Positions 1-10,937 of a stretch of 64,000 nucleotides of DNA are shown piece by piece. The DNA lies in the NCBI RefSeq assembly GCF_013373865.1, contig NC_050476.1:3704501-3768500 (forward strand), given 5' to 3'. Made by a program: the position numbers and the translations under genes. The stretch comes from Monomorium pharaonis. Its lineage: Eukaryota > Arthropoda > Insecta > Hymenoptera > Formicidae. The notes under the pieces are model-generated. The model worked only from the letters and a program-made list of their open reading frames with translations, ran no database searches and was not told the DNA's origin. Position 1 is the first letter of the stretch; each line of letters opens with the position of its first letter.

Positions 1-3000
1 AGACATAAAAGTTTAAAGCTGATCACAAACCAATCACAAACTACATTTAAGTAGCTTATAAGTTGTGCGTGTGATAGTATTAGTAATCGTGACCATCTAA
101 ATGTAATCTCTGATTAATTTACTTTAAACTCTCATATTTTTAAAACTACTACTTGCTTTATTTTGCTATAAGTCTTGTTATAGTATATTCGCGAAGTTCC
201 TTGTATATTAAGAGCGGAATATATTTTGCGATCTCTAATAACTTTTATGTAATTCATAGTTTGTTCACCAAACTCCTGGAACTCAGAAAAAACATGCATT
301 CATATATCATACATGCTGAATAATATCTTCTCTTTTGTAACATAGATAATTTTTGCATCGAGATACAATCGTTCGCTTTGCCGTAACATGTCACGCAATT
401 TAAATGACCTTTTAGAAAATTAAATTGTCTCGCGCGTCAGAATTCTGGATCTTCGATTGCCATATAAAAACGCTGTCCCCCAGCAGCGATCTTAGAAATA
501 GATCTGTTTGTGACGTGGAAAATAGCAACTTTAATTCAAATGAATCTCATGGATTTAATTTTAAAGGAATGTTTGACGCATTTATTTTCGCTCCGGCCAA
601 TGGGTGATTCATTACAATTTATCACGGTACACTGTCATGTGCAATAACAACAGGCATTAAATTACGAGCTTCCAATTAGAAAGGGCTTAAGGTATACTCA
701 AACAAAATAAACGGACGTTTGAAACTCGAACGGAACCAGCACTTTGTTTTACGAAACGGTCTCAGTTTAGTACTCTTAAAGTATTATTATTTCAAATCTC
801 TGTTAAATGAGACTCACGATCCTAGGAATTGAAAGGCTGGAGAACGGCGGCGAATGGAAAGTCTCGCGCGGTTAGAACAAAGCCTTAAGGCCACCCGTTT
901 AATTGTGAGATCTTCGATCGAGAGATGGAACTTACGACGAAATGATCGAGACGCCACTGGTCCGCCGAATCGGCCATCGCGCCGTATATCGTGACACAAC
1001 AAGCTCGCTTAATTGGGCTGCTGCCTGCCTTTCGTAACGAGGTTCACGACGAGAGAGAACGTTCGTCTGTCGGCGCGAGCCTCGTATACGAGCGAAATAA
1101 TCCTGGGACAATGTCAAAAGTTAACCCGAACGCGGCCGCGAGCTCCGGTCACGCGAAACACTGCGCGACCGCGCGGCGCAATGCTCGCGCGGCTCTGATG
1201 ACGCTTATGAATTAATTAGATAATAACCAGCGACAATTAGAGCCGAAGGCACGGACGCATGAAAACACCATCTGCTTCTCATCTCCGCGGAAAAGTTTCC
1301 TGGCGGAGTAGCGCGGCGGTTTGCGAACGCGCAGCGCGAACCAAATAAAACGGGCGTGTCTTCGCGTTACGGTATTCACACGGGACAATGCTCGATTGAA
1401 ATCTGGGAAAATTTATTGACGTGTTATTGACGGGCGTATGCACATAAGGATTTTTTATAATCTCGTGTAGAAGTGAAGATTATGTTAGATTTGTAGAGGA
1501 TTAATTATAATACTCTGTAATCTTAAATTTATAAAGTTAATGTGAAGCGTCAGAAAAACAAAAATGTATTTTTATAAATTTACAAATTATGTCGTAGAGA
1601 ATTAATTTCTTCGTTTCTACAAGTCTCAACTTCCTAAAATCTTTTTGTCCAAAATAAAAATGTATTAACTACTTGGAAATTTTTTTTATAAGATAAAAAT
1701 GTTTCCGTTTAATTTATTTAACGTACTCAAATATAAATATTTAATTTATTCAACAGATTAAATATGAATACCAGTTCATATAAATTTCTCTTTATATAAG
1801 AAAATATTTAAGTTATGCGAGTACGATGTAGAGATGGGCAATTAAATGGAGTCTCGACATTATTCCGCGTACGAGGAATATAATCTCGGGATAGATCGTG
1901 ATAATCGTGTGTGTTTGCACGACGGGACTCAAATATTTCGCAAAGGAGATAGACGATTCCGACAAAACAGTTGCGAAGTCGCTCGTTTACGCGCTGTTTA
2001 TCAGCCTAGTAATTTGCTCGGAACGCACGTAAGGCCGATAAAAATTGAAGTGGTCGTCGCGAATGATAAACAAAAGCTCGACCAGGTATATATATATATA
2101 TTCGTCGAGGTATGTCTCAGATAATTTCCGCCGCGAAATCCCATTTGATCGAGCGAGAGCCGATCGTCGTCGCTTGCGCGTATTAATTTGCAATTTGGAA
2201 TCGCGATAAACGCGGCTCAAAGGGAGAGCAACGTTCTCGGACGCTGAGTGCGATGAGTCACGTCTAGCATTGTATGTGCATGCGCTCTAATTAGTCCAAC
2301 CTTACTGGTTTGTGCTACCGCCTGTTGATAGCGAAGTCCAAGCACTTCCGCGCTACATTCTCAGACGTCCGCGAGCGTGGTCATCGCGGAAACGTGCGAC
2401 TGTATTGTAATGCAAAAATTTATCAGGCGTAAAAGAGAAAAATGTTTAACGCAAATTCAAATTAAGTGTAATCAGAATACAAACAGGTAAAGTAGAACAC
2501 AAATTTGATACGGAAATATTTCTTTATGTACAAAGTACTACTTTTTACGCACAAATAATGATAACTTTACTGATTTATCGCAGATATCCTCTTTTAATTA
2601 GGAATACATCGTTCGTGACGTTATTGATGCGATAGAGAATTTAATCGACGAAAAATAATCTGCGACAGAAATGCGATTTAATATATGTTGGACAGCCGCG
2701 GATCCGAGGCGTGTTCGACATCGATAAAAGGACGATAACGGGTTCAATAAACACTCAAAAGATAAGGGGAGGTTCTCACACACAGGAAAGTAGATCTTGA
2801 TCTCTTTCGAATCACGAGTGCGCTATAAACCATCTTGCGATGGAAGTCATTTTCGTCTCGGAAAATTATGACGGTTTCTCAAGTTTTTCTAATTTTTTAG
2901 TTGAAGCTTTTTAATGAAGGATTATTGGTAGATATATTTAATATATTTCAGAAGTTACATGAGAGAGAAAGAGAGAAACGTGCTCGCGGAAACGATGCAG

Positions 3001-5612
3001 CGTATCCGGGATATAATATCATGTTTTGTCAGTGCCGTGATGTGACATTATCAATTTGCTCGTCAAACAGTCTACAACCCACTTTCACTCACGCATTTCG
3101 CGACTGCTCGGTCATGTTGCGCATCATTTTTGCCATTTACCTTGAAAAAATCGATTGAGAAATAAACGCTAAAAAGACAGGAGCGTGAAAAATATGGCGT
3201 GAATCGTGCAAATTACATACGCCACATCGAAATACCGGCAATTTTTTTAAAGGCCATTCAGGCGCGAATCACGTGTCTCTCTTTTCTAGAGAGCTTGCTT
3301 GATTTTAGGAAACATTAAACTGAAGTAATAGAATGTCAAATAGGATTATCGTGTTTAACATTTTTTTCAACTCAGAAAATTCAATGATCCCAACATATTC
3401 AATGAGCCAGGGGAAAATTGTCTTATATATTCAAATCGCGAGCATCAATTTTTTTACACGTAATTGACTTTCCTTCGTTGGTTACTACGTTCATTGTGCG
3501 CGTAATTTGTCTTACCCGTCCATTAGCAGCAGTGCGTAAATCGTCTGGAAATGCATATCTGTTCGGTGAATGTATTAACGACGAATGAATCACGTAGCGA
3601 AATGTTGAGTCGCCGTAAAACAATATGATTACAAATATAAACGAGTGTAACGTTAAATTAACGGCGAAGAAACTTAATTTGAAATTTATTCGCTCGTAAT
3701 ATTTGAATATATTAATAAGTAAGTGAACTATTACGGAATCGTGAATGATGGCCTTCTGGAAGTTTTTCCTGATAAACTGCCGATAATATACGTATCTTTT
3801 TGAACATCAGGGACATACATATAGGAAATAGAATTCCGTGCGCCGACAGAAAAACGATTCGCGGCCGTGGCATTAATTATTTGCTGTCTCCATTGATGCG
3901 GCGCGTGTCAATTACAGCGGAATTTCGTGGGAGAAAGAAGCAGAAAGTTGAAAAATTACGCCCACAAAGTAATCATATGCCGTCGCTTCGCTATCGGTTC
4001 GATTCGAATTCCTGCTAACGCTGCGGAGGCGCGAGATCACTCGAGAACACGTCGACCACGTGCGATATCTTCACGAAACCCGACATATCCTTCAACGAAA
4101 GAAAAGAAATTAAATATCAAGACTTTGACTCGTACATTAACAATAATGATAATAATAATTAAAAAATGTTAATGAATATAATTTAACTTTCGAAGTTCGA
4201 AACTTTACATATTTAGTATGCGGAGTTATCGCTATTTATTTGCATTATCGTAGATGATATTTTTAAGCAATTCTAATATTAATTAACATTGTTAACACAA
4301 AAATGAATATAAAATATATTTAAAAATCCATATAATAAAGAAGCTCCTAATTTATCTGGAGATCTAGGCCATACTCTTAAAAATATGTACCTATGTTTAG
4401 CACTATATATGTATTCATATTATTAATATTGCCAATATTACATGCGTGAAGTCGAAAGTTATATATTAACACACCAAGTATCGCGCTATAAAGCTATATT
4501 TTATATAAAAATATGACTTCAAATATTTTAGTCAATGTTGTACCTTATCGTACATTTTTGCATCTTGCGCACTTTCTCGTAGTGACGATGATAGCAAACA
4601 AAATCTATTTTTTGTTTGACTAAGATCTTGGGCGCGTGTTATGCCGTTATGGCAAGAAGACTGCGATCCTAGCGTACCTATAGGATACGCTACACGGACA
4701 GAATTTTCTCTTAAAAATTACTCTGAAAATCGTGGTAATTGTAGGACAACGTAAACCTTGAAGAATTTTAATTTACTATACTTTTAACAAAATTTATTAA
4801 AATTTTAATAAAATTTTAGTAAATTTTAGTAAATTTTATTAAAAGTATGGTAAAATTCTTCAAGGTTTACGTTGTCTCACAATTACCACGATTTTCAAGG
4901 TAATTTTTAAGAGAAAATTCTCTCCGTGTAGGTATCAGGACGGATTCATACCATCCGAAAACAAAGAACAACATTTTTATATTATTTGATATCTTTAATG
5001 AAGAGTTTACTTCTAATTAAGATCTTAATTTTTTTAATCTCCTGTATTTCCTAGCGCATGCATAGGGTAGCACTTAAAATATTTATTTTTTGAATGTACT
5101 CTACGGTGCTACACGTCGACATACAAATAAATCGTATGCTCGATATGGGACATGTTTCTTTAAAAAATATAGAAATAGAAATAAAAAATATTTATACTAT
5201 TTTTTATTGTATCATTAATATTTCAATGCTTATTTTAATTATCAGAATTGAAAGCTTTTACAATTTCGCGTAATCGAATTTGGATTTTGATGTCTTCATG
5301 AGAGCGACCGCATTATTTGAATATAATAATGACGGAAACGCAATGAAATCATAATGATGTCATTTTTAACGCCTAATTTCTCTAAGAATAATGATCCCAT
5401 TGTAATTGTGCAATACATTATTCATACTTGTGCCCAAGATTATGTAATATCACTTGAAAGTAATATCTACGATTATTTCATATATTAAGCGACTAACGTT
5501 ATTGATGTATAACGGATTACATAATATTGTTCAAGGATATGATTGCCTTCGGAGCGACGTTAAAACCCATCGATAGCCCCCAAAGCCCCCGCGTTGGCCG
5601 TTAAACACTTAC
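1..5612. other. Non-coding stretch, probably first intron of a minus-strand gene
   Basis: No exon with convincing splice sites and protein-like translation was found on either strand. There is a GC-richer patch at about 820-1400 and another near 2100-2400, a palindromic MITE at 4690-4931, and otherwise AT-rich sequence. Because the minus-strand exons at 5613-5630 and 7982-8080 end in good donors pointing left, this stretch may be their intron. That is an inference. Confidence 0.5.
4690..4931. mobile_element. Palindromic MITE-like element with ~110-bp inverted arms
   Basis: The left arm begins CTACACGGACAGAATTTTCT and the right arm is its near-perfect inverted copy, ending in CCGTGTAG. The arms share the blocks around AAAATCGTGGTAATTGT and AACGTAAACCTTGAAGAATT. 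The centre is a run of TTTAGTAAAATT-type repeats. There is no coding capacity. This is the structure of a foldback or non-autonomous DNA transposon; the family was not identified. Confidence 0.8.
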
Positions 5613-5630
5613 CTTATTTTTAGGTGACAT
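5613..5630 (-). CDS. Candidate short first coding exon (M-S-P-K-N-K)
   Basis: On the minus strand an ATG at 5630 opens six codons, MSPKNK, ending in AAG followed by a perfect donor, GTAAGTG, in phase 0. It lies at the edge of a CpG-rich island (about 5640-6300), as expected of a 5' exon downstream of a promoter. The ATG context (CAACA before it) is acceptable. The next exon is not in the window, so the gene would extend left. The phase matches the exon at 7982-8080, so the two may be alternative starts of one gene. The product is unknown. Confidence 0.45.
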
Positions 5631-7981
5631 TGTTGCGTGCGAGGGTGGCGAGTCTGCCCTCACGGCTGGAGGCGAATGCACCCTCGCGCGGTGCGCGAGT
5701 TGACGGCGGCGCGACGGCGGGAAGGCGCGAACGAGAAGACGCGGTGCTGCCGCGGCAGGGCTGCACACCTGACACACGGCGTGCGAGAGAACGAGGATGA
5801 GGCGTCCGTTCGGAGGAGCCCGACACTCGGCGCGAAACGCAAACGCGAAACGCGACACGCGCGCGAACGATAGAAAATGCGCTTTGTGCCTCGCGTTCCA
5901 CTCAACCACCGGCCGACTTAATCGGCGCGGACACGCAGTGCACGTCCATCCGATTCCCCACCATTCTCCTCGGAAACTTCGCATCTCTCGCGCCGCGTCT
6001 CTCGTCCCCGTCTCCATCCCCGTCCCCGTCCCCGTCCCGATCCCCGTCTCGATCCCCGTCATCGTCGTCGTCGTCATCATCGCGTCGTCGCGTTTTGCTC
6101 CGACACGTATACCCGGTGCTTTCCGCGCTTCCCTGCGTCCCGTCCCGTCCTCTGCACTGCATCCGCGATCTCAGTCATTCGTCTGTCTCCTCTCTCTCAC
6201 TTTTCTCTCTCTCTCTTTCTCTCTCTCTCGCTCGCTCTGTTTCGTCCTCCTTCACTCTTTCGCCCTGTCGCTCCTCTAAACTCTAAATACGATCAGCAGC
6301 GCGTTATTCACCGGTCCGCATTTATGAACAAAGCGGTTGAGCCATCGTCGGCGACGAGTACAAAGTTCTACACGATATAATTTCTTTGGCGAGTCCGCGA
6401 GACCACGCGTAGTCAAAATCGATTTTCCGAGCAAGAATCTCCTTCTCCCTCCTCTGTCTTTCTCCTTCGCGGACGATTACGACGTGCGAGATTATCCGGT
6501 TACCACGTGCAAACGGTTGTGGTAATCGGGCCTAAAGTACGCTTGCCTCTAATGACTTGACTTGTAAAAAGTACAATGTATGTATATGATGGATGGGTGC
6601 GTCGAGGATGTCGGGAAACTTTATTCGCGGATTCTTTGACCGAGGCGAAATCGACGTGAGGCTTCTTCGGTTACAAAGACATTTAGCATTGAAAGATAAG
6701 ATGTCTAAATATAGACAGTGACATCCAGCTACATTTTTTTGTGTAAAATCGATTGAAAATCGGCCGAGAAACCTGTCATTGGGAGAATAATGCATAGAAA
6801 GAGAGAAACCGAATGTCCTGTATGTATGTATAATGCTGTTTTCCATATCCGATATCGATTCCGATCTTGTCGCAATGCTGTTGAAATGTGCCAAATTTCA
6901 GAATACCGTAAGACACGAATTAGCTTGTACTAAATTAGCGAAGAGCGATGGGATATATTAGTTTCGGGGCAACGACATAAGTCTCCTCCTCAGTGATTAA
7001 TTGAGAATTAAGAGAGTAAATAATCGCGAATATTCTTCATTATGATTCTCCACGAGAAATTACCATATATTATTCATTTATTGGAAATTTAATTTATTTT
7101 TTTTTATTATTTTAATTACATTTAATAGCAGCGTTTTACTAACGTGATAAGTAACACGTTATAACCGCGATAACGATATCTTAATGCGACACTACAACGT
7201 GTTTGCAGAAATCAGATGTGATTTCCACCGTCGTTGACGATTAATGAAACGCAAGAAACGTGAATATTATTTATGCATAGAATATTCGTACTTTTTTTGA
7301 GATTTAATTCGTATTTTAACGATCAACATTATAAATAATAGATTTGTGAAAAAAGCATTGTTAAAAACATACTCTGAAACTTGAGAAATTAAATTTTTTA
7401 TAAAATAAAATAACAGGTAAAGACATTATCTAAATCTTTTATCTAATTTATATACAAGGCAAATTTAAGACTAAGAAAAAAACCAAATTTACAACAAGTA
7501 ATCGATCAGGCTGCGTTAATTTTGGGATTACGTTAAAATAAAATAAGGCTAGAAAAGAAATAGACTCTTTGTCAATTTTATATAGCCAGGGACACTCGAT
7601 ATAACGTCGTTTTAGTTTTTATATATTTACGAATTTAAACAGGATCATACTTATTGATGAAGGCAAACATTTTTAATGGGTATGCTTTTAGATTCTCAAA
7701 TATACTCTTTCTATCTAACCTATATCACATCTTTGCAGTTTTCGGTTATCGAATTTTGCCAATATAACAGTTGCAAATAGAATAGTTTTACCAAATTAAT
7801 CGCACATTGATTGCATTCATATATTTTTATCGAGTCTCGAAAAAAAATTTTCCTAAAAGTGCAAAAAACATTCCAACGTTTACTCCTTAGTTTGTAATTC
7901 CTTCCAGATGAATCCAGATGGCTTTGAAAGTAGAAAGTAACGAAAAATGGGGGGAAAAGAGAAGTACGAAACGAAACTTAC
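5631..7981. other. CpG island plus AT-rich stretch without recognisable gene
   Basis: Beyond the CpG island the sequence (about 6300-7980) is AT-rich and non-coding as far as can be read. A 120-codon minus frame at 6532-6894 has no splice context, domain or protein-like composition. Confidence 0.5.
5640..6300. promoter_or_regulatory. CpG-rich island, likely promoter of minus-strand exon
   Basis: This stretch is dense in CG dinucleotides against an AT-rich background, followed by a low-complexity CCCCGTC and CTCTCT tract (about 6000-6240). It sits immediately upstream, on the minus strand, of the MSPKNK exon. Overlapping open frames on both strands are repetitive and not protein-like. Confidence 0.45.
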
Positions 7982-8080
7982 GATGTTGTTCGCCACGATC
8001 ATCGGCTTCGGATGTATCTGCAGGCCGCAGTCGTCGGGGATCTGCTCTGCGATCTGCTCGTGGCTGGTGGCGGGGCCCAT
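7982..8080 (-). CDS. Candidate first coding exon, 33 codons, unknown gene
   Basis: A minus-strand ATG at 8080 opens MGPATSHEQIAEQIPDDCG and continues through LQIHPKPMIVANNI to an exact donor, GTAAGT, in phase 0. The translation has a balanced, protein-like composition. The exon lies in a CpG-rich block (about 7985-9560). The frame stays open upstream of the ATG for about 47 codons, so the start is not certain. An upstream 21-aa ORF on the same strand (8229-8294) could be a uORF. No family was recognised. The shared phase with 5613-5630 suggests alternative promoters of one gene extending left. Confidence 0.5.
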
Positions 8081-8228
8081 TTCAGCGCCTTCCGCACAAG
8101 AGACGGGGGACGGGGGGGGGAGGGGGCCCGGGCTTCCGCCTCGACGTGCCGTCGAAACCGATCGACCGACCGATTCCTCGGGTGATCGAAACAATAATCC
8201 GGGTCGGCGCAGCCCTCCCACCGGCGGC

Positions 8229-8294
8229 TTACGATGCCCCCATCGGCGTCGGCCTGGCAGGGAAGTCAGCCTCCTCGGCCACGTCTACGTCCAT
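8229..8294 (-). other. Upstream ORF of 21 aa or alternative first exon
   Basis: The minus-strand ATG at 8294 reads MDVDVAEEADFPARPTPMGAS and then TAA. The last bases also form a donor-like ATC|GTAAGC, so the peptide could be a uORF in the leader of the 8080 start or another short first coding exon (phase 2). The acidic, proline-containing peptide looks coding, but nothing confirms it. Confidence 0.3.
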
Positions 8295-8402
8295 TTGCCT
8301 CGCAAGGGGCGATCGAGAGAGAATCGATCGTGCGAAGACGATCGAAACGTGCGTCACGCGCGCTTGCGTTATCTCCCTTCTCTTTTCCACGAGATTTTTG
8401 AT

Positions 8403-8437
<35 letters not shown>

Positions 8438-9625
8438 TGGTCTCCCGCGCGGACGATTTTGGCGTTTAAGAGCTTAGCGCTTGCAAATCCGACGACGGCG
8501 GCAGCAGCAGGTCTTCCCAAGCGATCTTGTTCCTCCGCTCATGGACGCCGGCCACCACCTACCCGTCACTATTTGCACGGCGACGCTCGAGGGTGACACC
8601 TGACGTGACATCGAGCCGGGTCGGCCTCGGTATCTCGACTGGCCCGCGCCGACTTCGACGACAGGGTGAAACATATGACCACCAATCGTCTTCCTACGAT
8701 CGCCGGAACTTTCGGTCCTCCTCGGGCAAACAATGAGAAACGGTTTTATCGTTGCCGCCGCACAGATCCCTTGCAAATTCTTCGTGGATTCTTGAAAGTT
8801 TTCGCCGAGAACTCTTCGCTCACGTTGCACGGCAGCCCCACCAATATCCGTGCGATATTCTCTCGCGAGAGAAACTTTGCAGGCCCCTTAGGTCACTGGT
8901 TCACCGGTGCGTCCGCCTTCCGCGGTGTCGGGATTCCACGGCGATCGATCGCGCCCACTTTCCGGAGCGCTACCAAGAAGAGCGCTGGTACCGACGTCCC
9001 GACGACGACGACCACGACCACGATCACGACGTGTCGCACACACCTACCGGCCGGCTCCAGGCTGCACTGCGAGGCGGAAAGAAGAACTCGCGCGCGCGGG
9101 GCGAAAAGGCCGGTGGTGACTCGCCGACTTGGGCCGACACGCGGAGGTTAAAAAAAAAAAGAGGAAAGCCGAAAAGAGAGACGACGGAGGTCCTCCTCGC
9201 CGGTGAGAAGAAGTTTCCTCTCGCCAGCAGGCCCCGCCGCGGTTGGGTAGCGCCGCGGCGCCCCAGGATCAATAAAACGACCGCCCGGCCGTCGCCTGTC
9301 CTAGGTCCTGCCTGCTGGCCTCTGCCTGCCGTATGCTAGCGCGACGTCGGACGCGGCCCGACGTCCCGACGCGCCGCGCTCTCTCCGCGCGTGCACCAAT
9401 CCCCGGACGCGACGCCGCGACGCGGCGCCGCGCTCCGACGCGATCTTTCGCGGGTCGCGCGCACGCCCGCTCGCGTGTGCCACTCGCGCCGCGGATCGAT
9501 ATTCGACAGTGGCGGTCAGGAGCGTCCACGGGAAAATCCGCGAAAAGTCCGTAATTCGCGGGACTCGGTGATTTTGCACGGAGATGTACGGACATAACTT
9601 GCATTATTCAGCGAACAAAGACACT

Positions 9626-9657
<32 letters not shown>

Positions 9658-10937
9658 ATTTAGTATTCGACGAAGGCAGGAGAGAACTTTCAATCGTAAT
9701 TTTATAATTATAAGAGTGAATGAAGAGTGTATTTTTAATTTCTTTCTTCGTTTTTTATATTGTAAAGAGAACGGACTCTTTAAGAATTGGGCTATGATTT
9801 TACTGCTGCAATTTTTGGATTTTTTATTTCTGCCAACGCAAAGTCTGAAATGTCACACACAATACTTCTAGAGTTTCCCGTACGTTGTGTAGAATATTTA
9901 AATTAAGATAATTGCGCACGATCGAACATCTATGGAACGCACGCAACTTTTATTTGGAACGGCCGGTCATTACCTCGATATATCTGCTGGGTCAGTGCAA
10001 CTGACGTGTGTGTCGCTTCCCTTCATGAATAATTTATTATAAAGAGCAAGCGAAAGGGAATTTTTTTAAGCGTATTAACTATCAGATTTAATAAATATGA
10101 GAGCTATGCCGATAGATGCATCAACCTCGAATGTAATAAACTGCATTTTATATTACTTATTGTGGGAATTAACATATTACTTATTGTGGGAAATTTAATT
10201 ATTTAAGGAAATACAATTCGCTTCATGGACTATTACGCATTATTACCGTTTAATTTATTTCGCCATTGTTACATAATACATTTATTAATATTGCTATAGG
10301 ATAGTTTTTACGTAACTCGTATAATATCGCGATTCTTTTTACCGTATAGTGCATTGCATCCCATACAATCGCTTTCATTTTGTTCCTGCTCTTTGCAGAT
10401 CGATATCGTCGACAACCCTCGCGCGGTAGCCACGAACATATGTTCCAAGGATAGTCTGCAGTCTGGCAAAAGTCTATTATTGTAATGATAGGGAAGGGAA
10501 CACGCTCTTAAAAGTTTAGCATTTTAGCCTGAAATATAATACAATATAAATAATTTATATAAGAAAAAATCAAAATCATGCAAAATTTAACGAGTTAATG
10601 CATTAGACATGTGTGTGTATATTAAAAATATAATAAAAATCTTTGTTAAATAATGACATAAAATATTTGTAGCATTGCAACCTATATAATTATCACAATT
10701 ATTAATATATTTTAAATATTAATGAAATGTTTTGTAAAATACCAAAAAGTTATTTTGGGCAATTCCCCATTTGTCGCAACTTTAACATTATTTTTTTAAA
10801 TAGTTTGAAATTAACTGTAATTTGGTCATCTCTATGAGGAAATTTATTGTATATTAAACATAGTATTATTTATACATATTTTATGCGAATTATAGAATAT
10901 ATGACGCACCCGTTCGGAACGTGTTTAATTTTAATAA
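8295..10937. other. CpG-rich block then AT-rich intergenic DNA
   Basis: The part 8300-9560 is CpG-rich with long open frames in several registers that are arginine/proline-rich shadows of GC content. A pure T run lies at about 9625-9644. From 9650 to 10937 the sequence is AT-rich, with a short tandem duplication of TATTACTTATTGTGGGAA near 10150-10195. TTTATT at 10843-10848 (AATAAA on minus) is a plausible polyadenylation signal for HSF2BP. Confidence 0.5.

Noticed and set aside
5601..6286. Overlapping 60-160-codon frames on both strands
   Set aside because: They are Arg/Ser/Pro or Thr/Gly repeats produced by CpG-rich and CCCCGTC/CTCTCT simple sequence; only the short MSPKNK exon with its donor is kept.
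7918..9604. Long plus- and minus-strand frames up to 195 codons
   Set aside because: They are open because the DNA is GC-rich. Composition is Arg-heavy, without motifs or splice logic, apart from the minus exon at 7982-8080.
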